Assembly: GCA_947259725.1 (NCBI GenBank)
Contig: CAMYNM010000004.1
Coordinates: forward strand, 62,001-126,000
Length of the DNA: 64,000 nt
Reading direction: 5' to 3'
From: CALZIK01 sp945787635
GTDB lineage: Bacteria > Acidobacteriota > Thermoanaerobaculia > Multivoradales > JAHEKO01
The translations under genes and the position numbers were made by a program. This document shows, piece after piece, positions 1 to 7,911 of the stretch (the first letter of the stretch is position 1; each line of letters opens with the position of its first letter). The notes under the pieces are model-generated. The model saw only the letters and a list, made by a program, of their open reading frames with translations. It was not told where the DNA came from and searched no databases.

Positions 1-2394
1 CGTGGCTTGAATCCCTTCAGGGGAGCCATCCTCGCCTCGCCAGACCTCTCCCACGGTGTGACAGATCCGGACCTCGCCGTCGGGGCGCACGATTCTGTAC
101 TCGACGTCGTAAGGCCTCATGCCAGCCAGCGCGTCCTCCGTAGCTTGCCGCACTCTTTCGCTGTCGCCCGGGTGAACCCGTTCGAGAAAACCGCCAAAGC
201 TCGCCTCTTGAGCCTCGGACACGACGCCGAAGATCCGGTAGGCCTCGTCGGACAGCCAGACCACATCGGTGCGCCGGTCCCACTCCCAGCTCGCAAACCG
301 GGCGATTCGCTGCGCCGCTGCCAGGCGACTCTGATTCTTCTGGAGAGCCTCTTCGGCTACCTTGCGCTGGGTGACGTCCCGGACCACACCGACCGCGAAG
401 AGCGGCGCGCCGTCGGAGTCGCGCACCAGCGAGGCGGCCACATGCCCCCACAGCGTCGCTCCGCCCTTGGTGATCAAGCGCTTCTCGATCTCGTAGTGAG
501 GAAGGCTTCCGGCAACCATTTCTCCGAACGCTTTGCGATCGCTGTCGACGTCCTCCGGGTGGGAAAACTCGGAAAAAGTCATCGCGGCCAATTCCTCACC
601 ACTGTAGCCAAGCATCCTCTGCAAAGTTGCATTCGTCATGAGCGGATGCTCGTCGGCGTCGACGATCGCCACGCCGACCGCCGCATTCTCGAAGACGGCT
701 CGGAACTGGCCTTCGCTCTCGCTCCGGGCCTTCTCCGCCCGGCGGCGTTCCTCGATTTGCCATCGCAGCTCTTCGGCCTTGCGCTCGATCGCCGATGCCC
801 GCCCTCCGACGGCGAGCAGAAACGCGCCGAGGAGACTGGTCAGGAACAAGCCGCCGGTGAGAATGACCCAGACTCTTCCCCATTGCGCTGCAGAGGTGTA
901 GGCATCCGTCGCCTTGAAGAACACCGTCCAGCGCCGCCCCGCTATCTCGAGGTCGGTAGACCAGGCGAGCGGGAGCGAAGAGCGGTCCGCCCCATCGCCC
1001 GAGGTGCTATCGCCGTAGAGCGCACGCGCATCGTCGGGATCGGAGGTGTCTACGATCCGGTAGTCGATGCCCTCAGCCCGAAACGCCGCCAGCGCCTCCT
1101 CGACCATCGGCTCGCCCCGAAAGACGCCCGACACGAACGAGTGCAGGTTGCGCCGCCGCTGATCCAACGTCTCGCGTGGTAAACCCTGCCGGTACACCGG
1201 CGCAAAAAACAGGAACCCCGGTTTCTCCTCGGTCTCCTGCACCAGGATGATCGGCGGCGTCGCCGTTATCTCGCCGGTGTCGCGTGCTGCTGTCAGCGCG
1301 CGAGCGCGGTCGGGATTCGAGGCCAAGTCGTAGCCAAGCGCCTGTTCGTTTCCCTGGTACGGTTCGATGTAGAGGACGACAACGTACTCGCCCCGTTCTC
1401 CGGCTCGAACCACATTGCCGTCCGGACTCTGTTCGGCAATCTGGAACTGGGGGAAGCCCTCCAACCGGACCTTTTCTTCCAACGCGGCCCGATCCTCCCT
1501 CGCGACGACGGCGTTCCAACTCAGCCCGTGGAGATCCGGGTGACGACCGAACGTGGGCTCCACAAAACCGCGAAAGTCCTTGCGATCGAGCTCGCCCTGA
1601 GTCTCGAGCAGACTGATGATCGATTCAAGAATCTCGAGCTCGGACCGAACGGTTTGCTTGAGAGTCCGAGCCATGATCTCAGCGCGCCGCTCGAACTCCG
1701 TTTGCGCTCGCTGCAACTCACGCTCCCGCGCATCGAGATAGCCGAGCACCGTCATGACGACGACGACCAGCACCGGTATCGAGACGAAGAGACGAGTCCG
1801 CCGGCTGGCTTGGTGAAGCTCCATGCCCCACGCCGACACCAGAGGAATGACCACCAGCACGCCGAGGGAATCACCGAGCCACCAGGTGCCCCAACTGCGT
1901 GCGAGATCGGCGCCGTCGATGCTACCCGCCAGGAGCAGGCTCAGGACCCCGATGGTCGCGCTGATCACGCACGCCAAGGGTCCGCCGAGAGCCATCGTCC
2001 CCAGGATGTGGCGAAGCCGGTCGAAGTTGCTGGGAAAACCGACGACCCGCCGCACGACAAAGGCGCCCAGAACCGCTTGTACCGAAGCGCCGCCGGCGAT
2101 GGCTGCGGGCAGAGCAACCGATTCGAGAACCGTGGCCAGGCTCGTCGGGTCGAACGAGGTCGACAGGTTGACGAAGAACGATCCGACCAGAACGCCTGGC
2201 CATACGCGGTAGCCGAACAGCAGAACTCCGGCCAAAGCGACGCCGGCCGCCGGCCACACCGCGGTCGCATATCCCGGCGGGATCGCCAAAAAAAGAGCGG
2301 ACCGTCCGAGGGCCCAGTACACCACGGCTACACCTAGGGTGTTAACGAGCCAGCTCGTACGTGTCGCCGCGGGCGATTTGGAAGTCTCTGCCAC
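1..2394 (-). CDS. Membrane sensor protein MASE1-CHASE-PAS-PAS, 3' part beyond the window
   Basis: The minus-strand frame is open from a GTG at 2394 to the window edge (798 codons), so the output domain (kinase, GGDEF or other) is not visible. Residues about 15-190 form a multi-helix MASE1 domain with the typical AVWPAAGVALA stretch. A helix follows at about 200-218, then an extracytoplasmic CHASE-like domain (about 250-440, containing FLFFAPVY and SFVSGVFRGEP), another helix near 505-525, a PAS domain from about 560 (FENAAVGVAIVD, then GVVRDVTQRK) and a second PAS-fold domain (FASWEWDRRTDVVWLSDEAYR). An in-frame TAA lies upstream of the GTG, and a TATAAT box at 2418-2423 reads towards it. MASE1 and CHASE are sensory domains of two-component and c-di-GMP proteins; the ligand is unknown. 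Domain order is read directly; the signalling role is inferred. Confidence 0.88.
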   Translation of the reverse strand, partial: MAETSKSPAATRTSWLVNTLGVAVVYWALGRSALFLAIPPGYATAVWPAAGVALAGVLLFGYRVWPGVLVGSFFVNLSTSFDPTSLATVLESVALPAAIAGGASVQAVLGAFVVRRVVGFPSNFDRLRHILGTMALGGPLACVISATIGVLSLLLAGSIDGADLARSWGTWWLGDSLGVLVVIPLVSAWGMELHQASRRTRLFVSIPVLVVVVMTVLGYLDARERELQRAQTEFERRAEIMARTLKQTVRSELEILESIISLLETQGELDRKDFRGFVEPTFGRHPDLHGLSWNAVVAREDRAALEEKVRLEGFPQFQIAEQSPDGNVVRAGERGEYVVVLYIEPYQGNEQALGYDLASNPDRARALTAARDTGEITATPPIILVQETEEKPGFLFFAPVYRQGLPRETLDQRRRNLHSFVSGVFRGEPMVEEALAAFRAEGIDYRIVDTSDPDDARALYGDSTSGDGADRSSLPLAWSTDLEIAGRRWTVFFKATDAYTSAAQWGRVWVILTGGLFLTSLLGAFLLAVGGRASAIERKAEELRWQIEERRRAEKARSESEGQFRAVFENAAVGVAIVDADEHPLMTNATLQRMLGYSGEELAAMTFSEFSHPEDVDSDRKAFGEMVAGSLPHYEIEKRLITKGGATLWGHVAASLVRDSDGAPLFAVGVVRDVTQRKVAEEALQKNQSRLAAAQRIARFASWEWDRRTDVVWLSDEAYRIFGVVSEAQEASFGGFLERVHPGDSERVRQATEDALAGMRPYDVEYRIVRPDGEVRICHTVGEVWRGEDGSPEGIQAT

Positions 2395-2498
2395 GTCTAT
2401 CGAGGAACCTTGACTCGATTATAGTCCCGCCGGCCACACGGGCTCCCAAAGCGGGCACCAGCCTGGCGCCCCAGCCTCCAGAGATGCCGGGAATGCAG

Positions 2499-2504
2499 TA
2501 GGGT
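2499..2504 (+). promoter_or_regulatory. TAGGGT -10 box, leaderless start at 2512
   Basis: TAGGGT ends 7 nt before the GTG at 2512, with no Shine-Dalgarno between. One of a set of TANNNT boxes in this window placed so that transcription would begin at or next to the start codon. Confidence 0.45.
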
Positions 2505-2511
2505 CTTCGAA

Positions 2512-3393
2512 GTGACCGCGAAGCCGCTTCCGCCCACCCGACCACCCGGCGCGATCGACCTCCTCGCTCCCACCGATGATCACCCTTCCGATCCCGCCTG
2601 GCGGGCGGACGCGCTCGGCATGAGCCGCCACAGCCGGCTGGCCGACGAACTGCGGGCGCCGATCGACGATCCAGATCCCGACCGCGCGGCGATCGTCTGC
2701 GCGCGCATCACCCGCGAAGTCCTCGGAGACTACTCGCCGGCGCTGCTCCTGCTGTCGCCGCCGCGCCGGCGGCGCGCCCAGGCTCTCACCGCCTGGACGG
2801 CGACCCTCTTCGATCTGGCACTGCGCCCCGGGCTGGCCGGGCTCGACGGCGACCGGCTGGCGCAGATCAACGCCTGGGAGTTTCAAACCGAAGACGCGCT
2901 GGCGGGCGGCTCGCCCACGCAGCCGATCTTCGTAGCGATGGCGCGGGCGCGGTCTGAACAGGCGTGGCCATGCGAGGCGCTCGACGGAATCGTCGCGGCG
3001 GCGCGATCGCTCGCGATCGGCCGCGGAAGCAGCTCCCTGAAGGGTCGCACTCGGGCACCGGCAGCGGACGCGCCCGCGCTCGGCGGCGAGGCGTTCGCCC
3101 GAGCTCTGCTCGAAGCCCTGTTCGGCGAAGGCGCTTCCGACGCGGCGGCGGCCTGCTCGGGACTCGTGGCGCGGGCCGTGGCGCTCGAGGGCTCGGCTGG
3201 GTCGGGCGAGATCGCGGGAGCAATCGAAGCCCCGAGCGCGGGCCGCCAAGCCCCCCCCGGATGGCGCGGCGCGCTCGAGTACGCCCGCCGCGTCGCCAGG
3301 CACAAAGAGCGAAGAGCTGCCGACCAGACCGCTTCGCCGCTCGGACTCGCGACTCGGCTACGCTACCTGCTCGGAGCGTGGCTGCTTCGGTAG
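2512..3393 (+). CDS. Squalene/phytoene synthase-like protein without Asp-rich motifs
   Basis: A 293-residue protein from GTG. The central part (ITREVLGDYSPALLLLSP, later PIFVAMARARSEQAWP and an Ala-rich helix near residue 220) resembles the helical squalene/phytoene synthase fold. However, the two Asp-rich motifs that bind diphosphate through Mg (DxxxD) cannot be found where expected; FDLAL and ALEGSAG stand in their place. It may therefore be an inactive or regulatory paralogue, or an unrelated all-helical protein. No other isoprenoid genes are adjacent. The family call is tentative; the coding status is supported by the long frame, strong third-position GC and a candidate leaderless promoter. 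Confidence 0.5.
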   Translation: MTAKPLPPTRPPGAIDLLAPTDDHPSDPAWRADALGMSRHSRLADELRAPIDDPDPDRAAIVCARITREVLGDYSPALLLLSPPRRRRAQALTAWTATLFDLALRPGLAGLDGDRLAQINAWEFQTEDALAGGSPTQPIFVAMARARSEQAWPCEALDGIVAAARSLAIGRGSSSLKGRTRAPAADAPALGGEAFARALLEALFGEGASDAAAACSGLVARAVALEGSAGSGEIAGAIEAPSAGRQAPPGWRGALEYARRVARHKERRAADQTASPLGLATRLRYLLGAWLLR

Positions 3394-3725
3394 ATGACCT
3401 ATCTGATCGACGGGCGTTCGTCGGGCTCCGCGACCTCGTTGTCGAGCGCGGCAGAGTTTCGGGTGACGAGTTCGACGCCTGTCTCGCCCTGACGCGCAAT
3501 CCCGAGTTCGCGTGGCGAGAAAGCCTTCGCGGCCTGGGGCCGCAAGCCGAAACCGGCCCGCTAGTCGATGTAGTACTCGCCGCGCGTCTCGACGACGAGA
3601 TCGGCGGCGTAGTAGACGAAGCGAAGGCGGTAGTTAGTGTCACCGGGGCTGAGGCTGAAGCGCTCGGCTGCGTCGAACCAATCCGGCTCTCGGACCGTCC
3701 AGCTACCGAGCGGCTCTCCAAGTAG
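3378..3725 (+). CDS. Possible small hypothetical protein overlapping two genes
   Basis: A 115-residue frame starts at GTG 3378, overlapping the end of the preceding gene by 16 nt, and converges with the BamE-like gene, overlapping it by 165 nt. Its first 60 codons (DLVVERGRVSGDEFDACL) look protein-like; the remainder is antisense to a convincing gene. The real product may be shorter or absent. No family is recognised. Confidence 0.25.
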   Translation: MAASVDDLSDRRAFVGLRDLVVERGRVSGDEFDACLALTRNPEFAWRESLRGLGPQAETGPLVDVVLAARLDDEIGGVVDEAKAVVSVTGAEAEALGCVEPIRLSDRPATERLSK

Positions 3726-3959
3726 GGCATGCACTTCGGCGCGGGCCATGCCCACTTCGATCTTTCGAAACGCCTCGGCGCTATAGCCCTCCGAAAACAC
3801 CGTGTCTTCACCGACAAGAAGGCCGTTCGCGAGCCCCATCGGGCCGTCGATCGACCATTCGGAGATGGCCCGCGCGGCGCGTGGCGTGACGACCGCCAGC
3901 ACGATCACCCCCATGAGAGCAATAAGAGCGAGGGCGATGCGCGAGCTGGTCTTGGCCAT
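3561..3959 (-). CDS. BamE/SmpA-like exported small protein
   Basis: A 132-residue protein starting at ATG 3959 (MAKTSSRIALAL), chosen because an N-terminal hydrophobic helix follows at once; the frame extends further upstream but runs into a dispersed repeat. After the signal segment comes the pattern FRKIEVGMARAEVHALLGEP, the hallmark of BamE/SmpA-type domains (I-x-x-G-M-x-x-x-E-V-x-x-x-L-G-x-P). It lacks an obvious lipobox Cys, so it is not a typical BamE lipoprotein. Many such domains occur in small periplasmic proteins of unknown role. The copy of the dispersed palindrome at 4003-4055 lies immediately upstream. TACACT, with a leader of about 19 nt, is a possible -10 box. Confidence 0.6.
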   Translation of the reverse strand: MAKTSSRIALALIALMGVIVLAVVTPRAARAISEWSIDGPMGLANGLLVGEDTVFSEGYSAEAFRKIEVGMARAEVHALLGEPLGSWTVREPDWFDAAERFSLSPGDTNYRLRFVYYAADLVVETRGEYYID

Positions 3960-4002
3960 GAGAAGGACCGCCGGTCGAAGTGTACCGGATCGGCGCCGCG
4001 CG

Positions 4003-4055
4003 GATCGCACCGCAAAACCAGTCGAGAGGGGACACCCTTCAAGGGTGTCCCCGAT
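4003..4055. repeat. Dispersed palindrome family C, copy 1
   Basis: The block begins GATCGCACCGCAA and continues with ACCAGTCGAGAG into a hairpin GGGGACACCC - TTCAA - GGGTGTCCCC. The same order of blocks recurs at 29051, 43630 (inverted) and 61018. It lies between the DtxR-family gene and the BamE-like gene. Confidence 0.8.
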
Positions 4056-4177
4056 AGCTCCGCGTGCCTCTTGGAGGGAGCGATCAGCCTCGTCGTCGAG
4101 GCGCGAGCGCAAGGAGGCACGCGGCCGGCCTCTATCGGCCCGACCACCTCCGAGTCGGTTGACACGGAGGTCGCTCG

Positions 4178-4843
4178 CTACGCGGTGGGCTCGACGAGGA
4201 TTTTCGCGGCCGCCCGCAACCCCATGCTGAGGACGTGCCCCTCGGCGAGCTCGAGAACCAGCGCGTCGGCCGCCCGATCGAGCTCGACCACCCGCACCAG
4301 GCTGCCGAGCTTGAGCCCCTCGCGTTCCAGCAGCCGCAGAAACTCGGCGCTCTGGTCCATGACCCGCGCAACCACCAACGAGTCGCCGGATTTGGCCCGC
4401 GCCAAGGAGGACAGATCGAGGGTCGCCACCTCACCGCCCGCGGTCGGAATCGGGTCGCCATGTGGGTCAACGGTCGGCCGCCCGAGCATCTCATCCATGA
4501 GCTCGACCAGCCGATCCGAGATGGCGTGCTCGAGACGCTCGGCCTCGGAGTGAACCTCGCTCCAATCCATGCCCATCACCTGCACCAGGAACAGCTCGAT
4601 CAAACGGTGGCGGCGCAGGACGTGGAGAGCGAGCTGGCGGCCCGGTGAGGTCAAGAGAACCCCGCTGTAAGGCTCGTAGTCCACAAGACCACTGTCGCTC
4701 AGGGTCTTGACCATGGTGGTCACGGTTCCGGGCGTGAGCTCCAACGCCGAGGCGATGCGGCCCATGCTGACGCGCTCGCCCGGAGAGCGCTGCTCGGCGA
4801 GCGCGATCTGTTTGAGATAGTCCTCGACGGTGCTGGTCGGCAT
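4178..4843 (-). CDS. DtxR/MntR-family metal-dependent transcriptional regulator
   Basis: A 221-residue protein, ATG at 4843. The N-terminal winged helix (about 5-70) carries TVEDYLKQI, MGRIASALELTPGTVTTMVKTL and LVDYEPYSGVLLT, which are DtxR-family signatures. The dimerisation/metal domain (about 70-140) has HRLIELFL and HSEAERLEHAIS, with E and H residues in metal-ligand positions. A C-terminal FeoA/SH3-like domain follows (about 150-221). The family represses iron or manganese uptake genes when metal is bound; no metal transporter is adjacent. An upstream TTG at 4852 is possible, but a TAGACT box sits 8 nt before the ATG, favouring 4843. The first REP array begins only about 40 bp upstream. 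Confidence 0.88.
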   Translation of the reverse strand: MPTSTVEDYLKQIALAEQRSPGERVSMGRIASALELTPGTVTTMVKTLSDSGLVDYEPYSGVLLTSPGRQLALHVLRRHRLIELFLVQVMGMDWSEVHSEAERLEHAISDRLVELMDEMLGRPTVDPHGDPIPTAGGEVATLDLSSLARAKSGDSLVVARVMDQSAEFLRLLEREGLKLGSLVRVVELDRAADALVLELAEGHVLSMGLRAAAKILVEPTA

Positions 4844-4851
4844 GGACACCA

Positions 4852-4857
4852 AGTCTA
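4852..4857 (-). promoter_or_regulatory. TAGACT -10 box, leaderless start at 4843
   Basis: TAGACT on the minus strand ends 8 nt before the ATG of the DtxR-family gene, with no Shine-Dalgarno. Its expected -35 region falls at the edge of the REP array. Confidence 0.45.
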
Positions 4858-4880
4858 GTGCCTGCGGCGCGCGAAGGGGA

Positions 4881-5104
4881 CGGTCGACAGGGACGTCGAC
4901 CGCTACAACCGGATTCGGTCGACAGAGACGTCGACCGCTACAACCGGATTCGGTCGACAGAGACGTCGACCGCTACAACCGGATTCGGTCTCGACAGAGA
5001 CGTCGACCGCTACAACCGGATTCGGTCGACAGGGACGTCGACCGCTACAACCGGATTCCAGCATCCGAACCACGGTCGACAGGGACGGCTACCGCTACAG
5101 GTCG
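4881..5104. repeat. REP array 1 (six hairpin units, 35-bp period)
   Basis: Five tandem units run from 4881 to 5057, with a sixth, degenerate unit at 5073. The core is CGGTCGAC - AGGGAC (or AGAGAC) - GTCGACCG, followed by CTACAACCGGATT. On the minus strand each unit reads GTAG then an 8-bp stem with a 6-nt loop, the layout of REP elements recognised by RAYT (TnpA-REP) transposases. Unit 4 has a 2-nt insertion. Because 35 is not a multiple of 3, the accidental open frames rotate through the array and are not coding. The array fills the whole space between divergent genes at 4843 and 5161. Confidence 0.85.
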
Positions 5105-5148
5105 AACCAAGCGCCCTACGCCGACGTATCCATGAGAAAGATGGGTGC

Positions 5149-5154
5149 TAGATT
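5149..5154 (+). promoter_or_regulatory. TAGATT -10 box, leaderless start at 5161
   Basis: TAGATT ends 6 nt before the GTG at 5161, with no Shine-Dalgarno in between. Confidence 0.45.
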
Positions 5155-5160
5155 CCTACC

Positions 5161-6501
5161 GTGTTGACGTTTGCATCGCTTCTCTTGGGCCTGAGCCTGG
5201 GCGTCCACGAGATCGAGCTGCTGGCCAAGGACGAGATCGTGTCGGTCGAGCTCTTTCTGGACGGCGCGAGCGTCGGCCGCGCCACCGAGCCGCCGTTCCG
5301 GCTCGGGTGCGATTTCGGCGACGAGCTCTCGCCCCACGAGTTGATCGCGGTCGGATACGACGACGACGGCCGCGAGCGGGCCCGGGCGGTTCAGTGGGTC
5401 AACCTGCCTCGACGGCCGGCCGAGATCACCGCGATCTTCGAGCAGCGGGCCGGTCCGGGCGAAGACGTCGTGGCTCGGCTCCGTTGGGCGGCGCTGGCCG
5501 GGGGCGAAGAACCGCTCGCGAGAGCCTGGCTCGACGGACTCGAGATCGAGATCGCCGATCCCACGGCGATTCAACTGCCCCGGTTCGACGCCGAGCAGGT
5601 GCACCTCTTTCGCGCCGAGCTGACCTTTCCCGGCAACGTCGTATCGAGCTTCGAAGCGACCCTCGGCGGAGCCTTCACCGACAAGGTCAAGAGCGATCTG
5701 ACCGCCGTGCTCCTGCGGCTGACGCGCAGGCGGGAACCGACTCTCTCCGAGCTCCAGGGCGGGCTGTCCAAGAACGGCATTCCTCTGGAGGTCGTGGCAC
5801 TCGACAAGCCGCCGGGGCAGATCGTCGTCGTTCGGGACCGATCCATCGACCGGCAGTTTGCCGTGCTCGAGTCGTTTCGCTCCCAGCGGGCGACTCCGAT
5901 CGGCAGAGCGGGCATCCAGGCCGGTGCGGGCATCTCGGATCCCACCACCCGCTTGGACCGCGTCCTCGCCAAGAGAATGCCCGATTGGCGGCTCGAGTTC
6001 CTGTGGCCGGTCGCCGAGCGCCGCCAGGGCAGCGCCGGGCAGTGGTTCGATCTGTTCTCTCATTCTCCCGAGTTCGGTCCCGACGACGGGTCGCTCTACA
6101 AATTCTTGACCCGGATCGACTTCCCGCCGCACCTGACGGGACACCAACGCCTGGCAGACAGCGTTGCGGTTGCGGGTCTTTCGGCAGCCGCCCTTGGCGG
6201 CCGGCGCATGACGATCCTGATCCTCGGCACGCAAGCCGAGGACACGAGCGGCCTTCGCGCCGAGCTCGTGCGTCGATACCTCGAGCAGATCCAGGTGCCG
6301 CTCAAGGTCTGGACCACGTCCAGGCGGCGCTCGACAGCCTGGGGCAAGGCGGACCGCATCCTTCCCAGAGCCCGACTCGACTCGGAATGGCGGAGGCTGC
6401 TCGAAAGCCTCGACCGCCAGCGTATCGCCTGGGTGCGGGGCAGCCACCTGCCGCAGTCGATCGAACTGGCGCCGATCGAGGGCATCGAGTTGGCGCGCTG
6501 A
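5161..6501 (+). CDS. Secreted vWFA-like protein, acidobacterial type, degenerate
   Basis: A 446-residue protein from GTG with a short hydrophobic start (LTFASLLLGLSLG). Residues about 18-60 (DEIVSVELFLDGASVGRATEPPF) match in style the Ig-like module at the start of the VWFA-related protein at 48085 (VEIEIEALYEGVTEIVVLVDG). The middle lacks the DxSxS metal site of a vWA domain; VVVRDRSIDR stands near where it would be, and MTILILGTQAEDTSG near residue 345 resembles the strand that follows in the fold. I read it as a degenerate relative of the VWFA-related family. It lies 6 bp upstream of, and is probably co-transcribed with, the peptidase-like gene at 6508. Function unknown. Confidence 0.6.
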   Translation: MLTFASLLLGLSLGVHEIELLAKDEIVSVELFLDGASVGRATEPPFRLGCDFGDELSPHELIAVGYDDDGRERARAVQWVNLPRRPAEITAIFEQRAGPGEDVVARLRWAALAGGEEPLARAWLDGLEIEIADPTAIQLPRFDAEQVHLFRAELTFPGNVVSSFEATLGGAFTDKVKSDLTAVLLRLTRRREPTLSELQGGLSKNGIPLEVVALDKPPGQIVVVRDRSIDRQFAVLESFRSQRATPIGRAGIQAGAGISDPTTRLDRVLAKRMPDWRLEFLWPVAERRQGSAGQWFDLFSHSPEFGPDDGSLYKFLTRIDFPPHLTGHQRLADSVAVAGLSAAALGGRRMTILILGTQAEDTSGLRAELVRRYLEQIQVPLKVWTTSRRRSTAWGKADRILPRARLDSEWRRLLESLDRQRIAWVRGSHLPQSIELAPIEGIELAR

Positions 6502-6507
6502 GGCCGG

Positions 6508-7809
6508 ATGGATCGCCCCGGCAATCCTCCGGCCACCACGGCGCTGGCTTTTGCCGCCGTCCTCCTCACCGGAACGCTCGCCGGCGCGCAGGAGGCCGAG
6601 GAAGAAATCCTGGGCAAGCGCTCGTCGATGACTCTACCCGGGACTTCAGAAACGATTGCGGTCAGCGCCGGGAGCCGGCTCCACGCCGAGCCCGGCCGAG
6701 ACGCGCCGGTGATCGCCACCGTGAGCACGGACATCGAGCTCGAAGCCGGGCGCCGCGAAGGCGATTGGGCCGAGGTGCGCTATCGGTCCTGGCAAGGGTG
6801 GATCTTCACCGGCCAAGAGGGCGCCAAGAAGAGCCTTCTCGATAGGCCGGGATGGATGATCGAAACCGCTGAGGACGGCACCCGGCGTTTCGCCGCCGCG
6901 CCCCTGCTCGAGCCGCAGATCGTCGAGGCCAGGCTGGCGCGATTGCGCGAGATACTCGGGGAGCGAGAACGCGAGCTCGATTTCGGACCGTTCAAGCTCC
7001 ACACCGACGTTTTCGACGACCGCCTGATCGAGCAGCTCGGGGTGACCGCTCGTACGCTGGAAGCGACCTACCGCAACCGGTTCGGGCTCGAGGTTGCCGG
7101 TGCGCAGACACAGGCGGTGGTGCTCTTCGCTCGCGAAGAAACCTACCGCTCGTACGAGCGGGAGCTGCCCGAAATCTCGGATCTGGCCACACTGGGGCAC
7201 CAGAGTCACGGCGTGGCCGTCACGTTCGTCGCGGAGCGTTCTCTCGACCAGGTCCGCAGGATCCTGCTCCACGAGCTAACCCACCTGCTCAACCGGCGTG
7301 CCCTGCCGCAACTGCTACCGACTTGGCTGGAGGAAGGCCTCGCCGAAGACATCGCTTTCAGCCGCGTGGACAGCGATGGACGAATTCTCGAGGGGACGAT
7401 CCTCGGAGAAACGGAGCGGACTCTCCGCGGGAACCGCCTTTCGGGTGGCTTCTCCTCCCTGTCGGCGCTCCTGCGCCATCATCAGCAACCGAGTTGGCCG
7501 AGCGTGACCGCTCTGGTGGACGCCGACCGGGAGGCCTTCGTGCAGCCCGAATCGAGACCCACCTACTACACCCAGGCGGCGTTTTTCATCCGGTTCCTAC
7601 TCGACGGGCGCGAAGGCGTGTTGGCGACCGGTTTCCGCAGCTATCTGCGCGAACTGGCCGGCGCCGATCGGCCCAATCCAGTCAATCGGGCCGATCGAGC
7701 CGACCTCTGGGTTCACCTCGGCGCGCCGAAGGACGAGATCGAACAGGCCTATGATGCCTGGATCTTGAACAAGGGACGTGCCTACGGGGTGGTTTCGCCG
7801 AGTCGATAG
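6508..7809 (+). CDS. Secreted SH3-domain HExxH metallopeptidase (peptidase MA-like)
   Basis: A 433-residue protein. Residues 1-28 are a signal peptide ending AGAQEAEEE. About 45-105 form a bacterial SH3 domain (GSRLHAEPGRDAPVIATV, then WAEVRYRSWQGWI). The catalytic module contains LLHELTHLLNRRALPQL, then PTWLEEGLAED: HExxH with a downstream Glu, the gluzincin arrangement of the peptidase MA-like family. Zinc ligands would be the two His and the Glu of WLEEG. Likely a periplasmic or surface peptidase targeted by its SH3 domain. It lies 6 bp downstream of the preceding gene and probably forms one transcript with it. Confidence 0.82.
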   Translation: MDRPGNPPATTALAFAAVLLTGTLAGAQEAEEEILGKRSSMTLPGTSETIAVSAGSRLHAEPGRDAPVIATVSTDIELEAGRREGDWAEVRYRSWQGWIFTGQEGAKKSLLDRPGWMIETAEDGTRRFAAAPLLEPQIVEARLARLREILGERERELDFGPFKLHTDVFDDRLIEQLGVTARTLEATYRNRFGLEVAGAQTQAVVLFAREETYRSYERELPEISDLATLGHQSHGVAVTFVAERSLDQVRRILLHELTHLLNRRALPQLLPTWLEEGLAEDIAFSRVDSDGRILEGTILGETERTLRGNRLSGGFSSLSALLRHHQQPSWPSVTALVDADREAFVQPESRPTYYTQAAFFIRFLLDGREGVLATGFRSYLRELAGADRPNPVNRADRADLWVHLGAPKDEIEQAYDAWILNKGRAYGVVSPSR

Positions 7810-7911
7810 CCACTGGCAGCCCAAGGGCAGGTCCTGCCTACCCCGAAGAGGGATTCTTTTCGGCACCGCATCTGATAAAAAGCGGTTCGCGAGTTTGTTT
7901 TCTCTCCTGCT

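Noticed and set aside
7..1182. Plus-strand open frames at the left edge
   Set aside because: The minus strand encodes MASE1, CHASE and PAS domains in one uninterrupted frame; the plus frames are shadows.
4830..5151. Repeat protein encoded by REP array 1 (peptides such as RPLQPDSVDRDVDRYNRI)
   Set aside because: The 35-bp period is not a multiple of three, so each unit is read in a different frame; the open frames result from GC-rich repeat DNA lacking stop codons.
7828..7862. Rho-independent terminator upstream of lpxA
   Set aside because: Two imperfect hairpins exist (GGGCAGG/CTGCC and CCGAAGAG/CTTTTCGG) but neither is followed by a T-run, so I only mention the second under lpxA.
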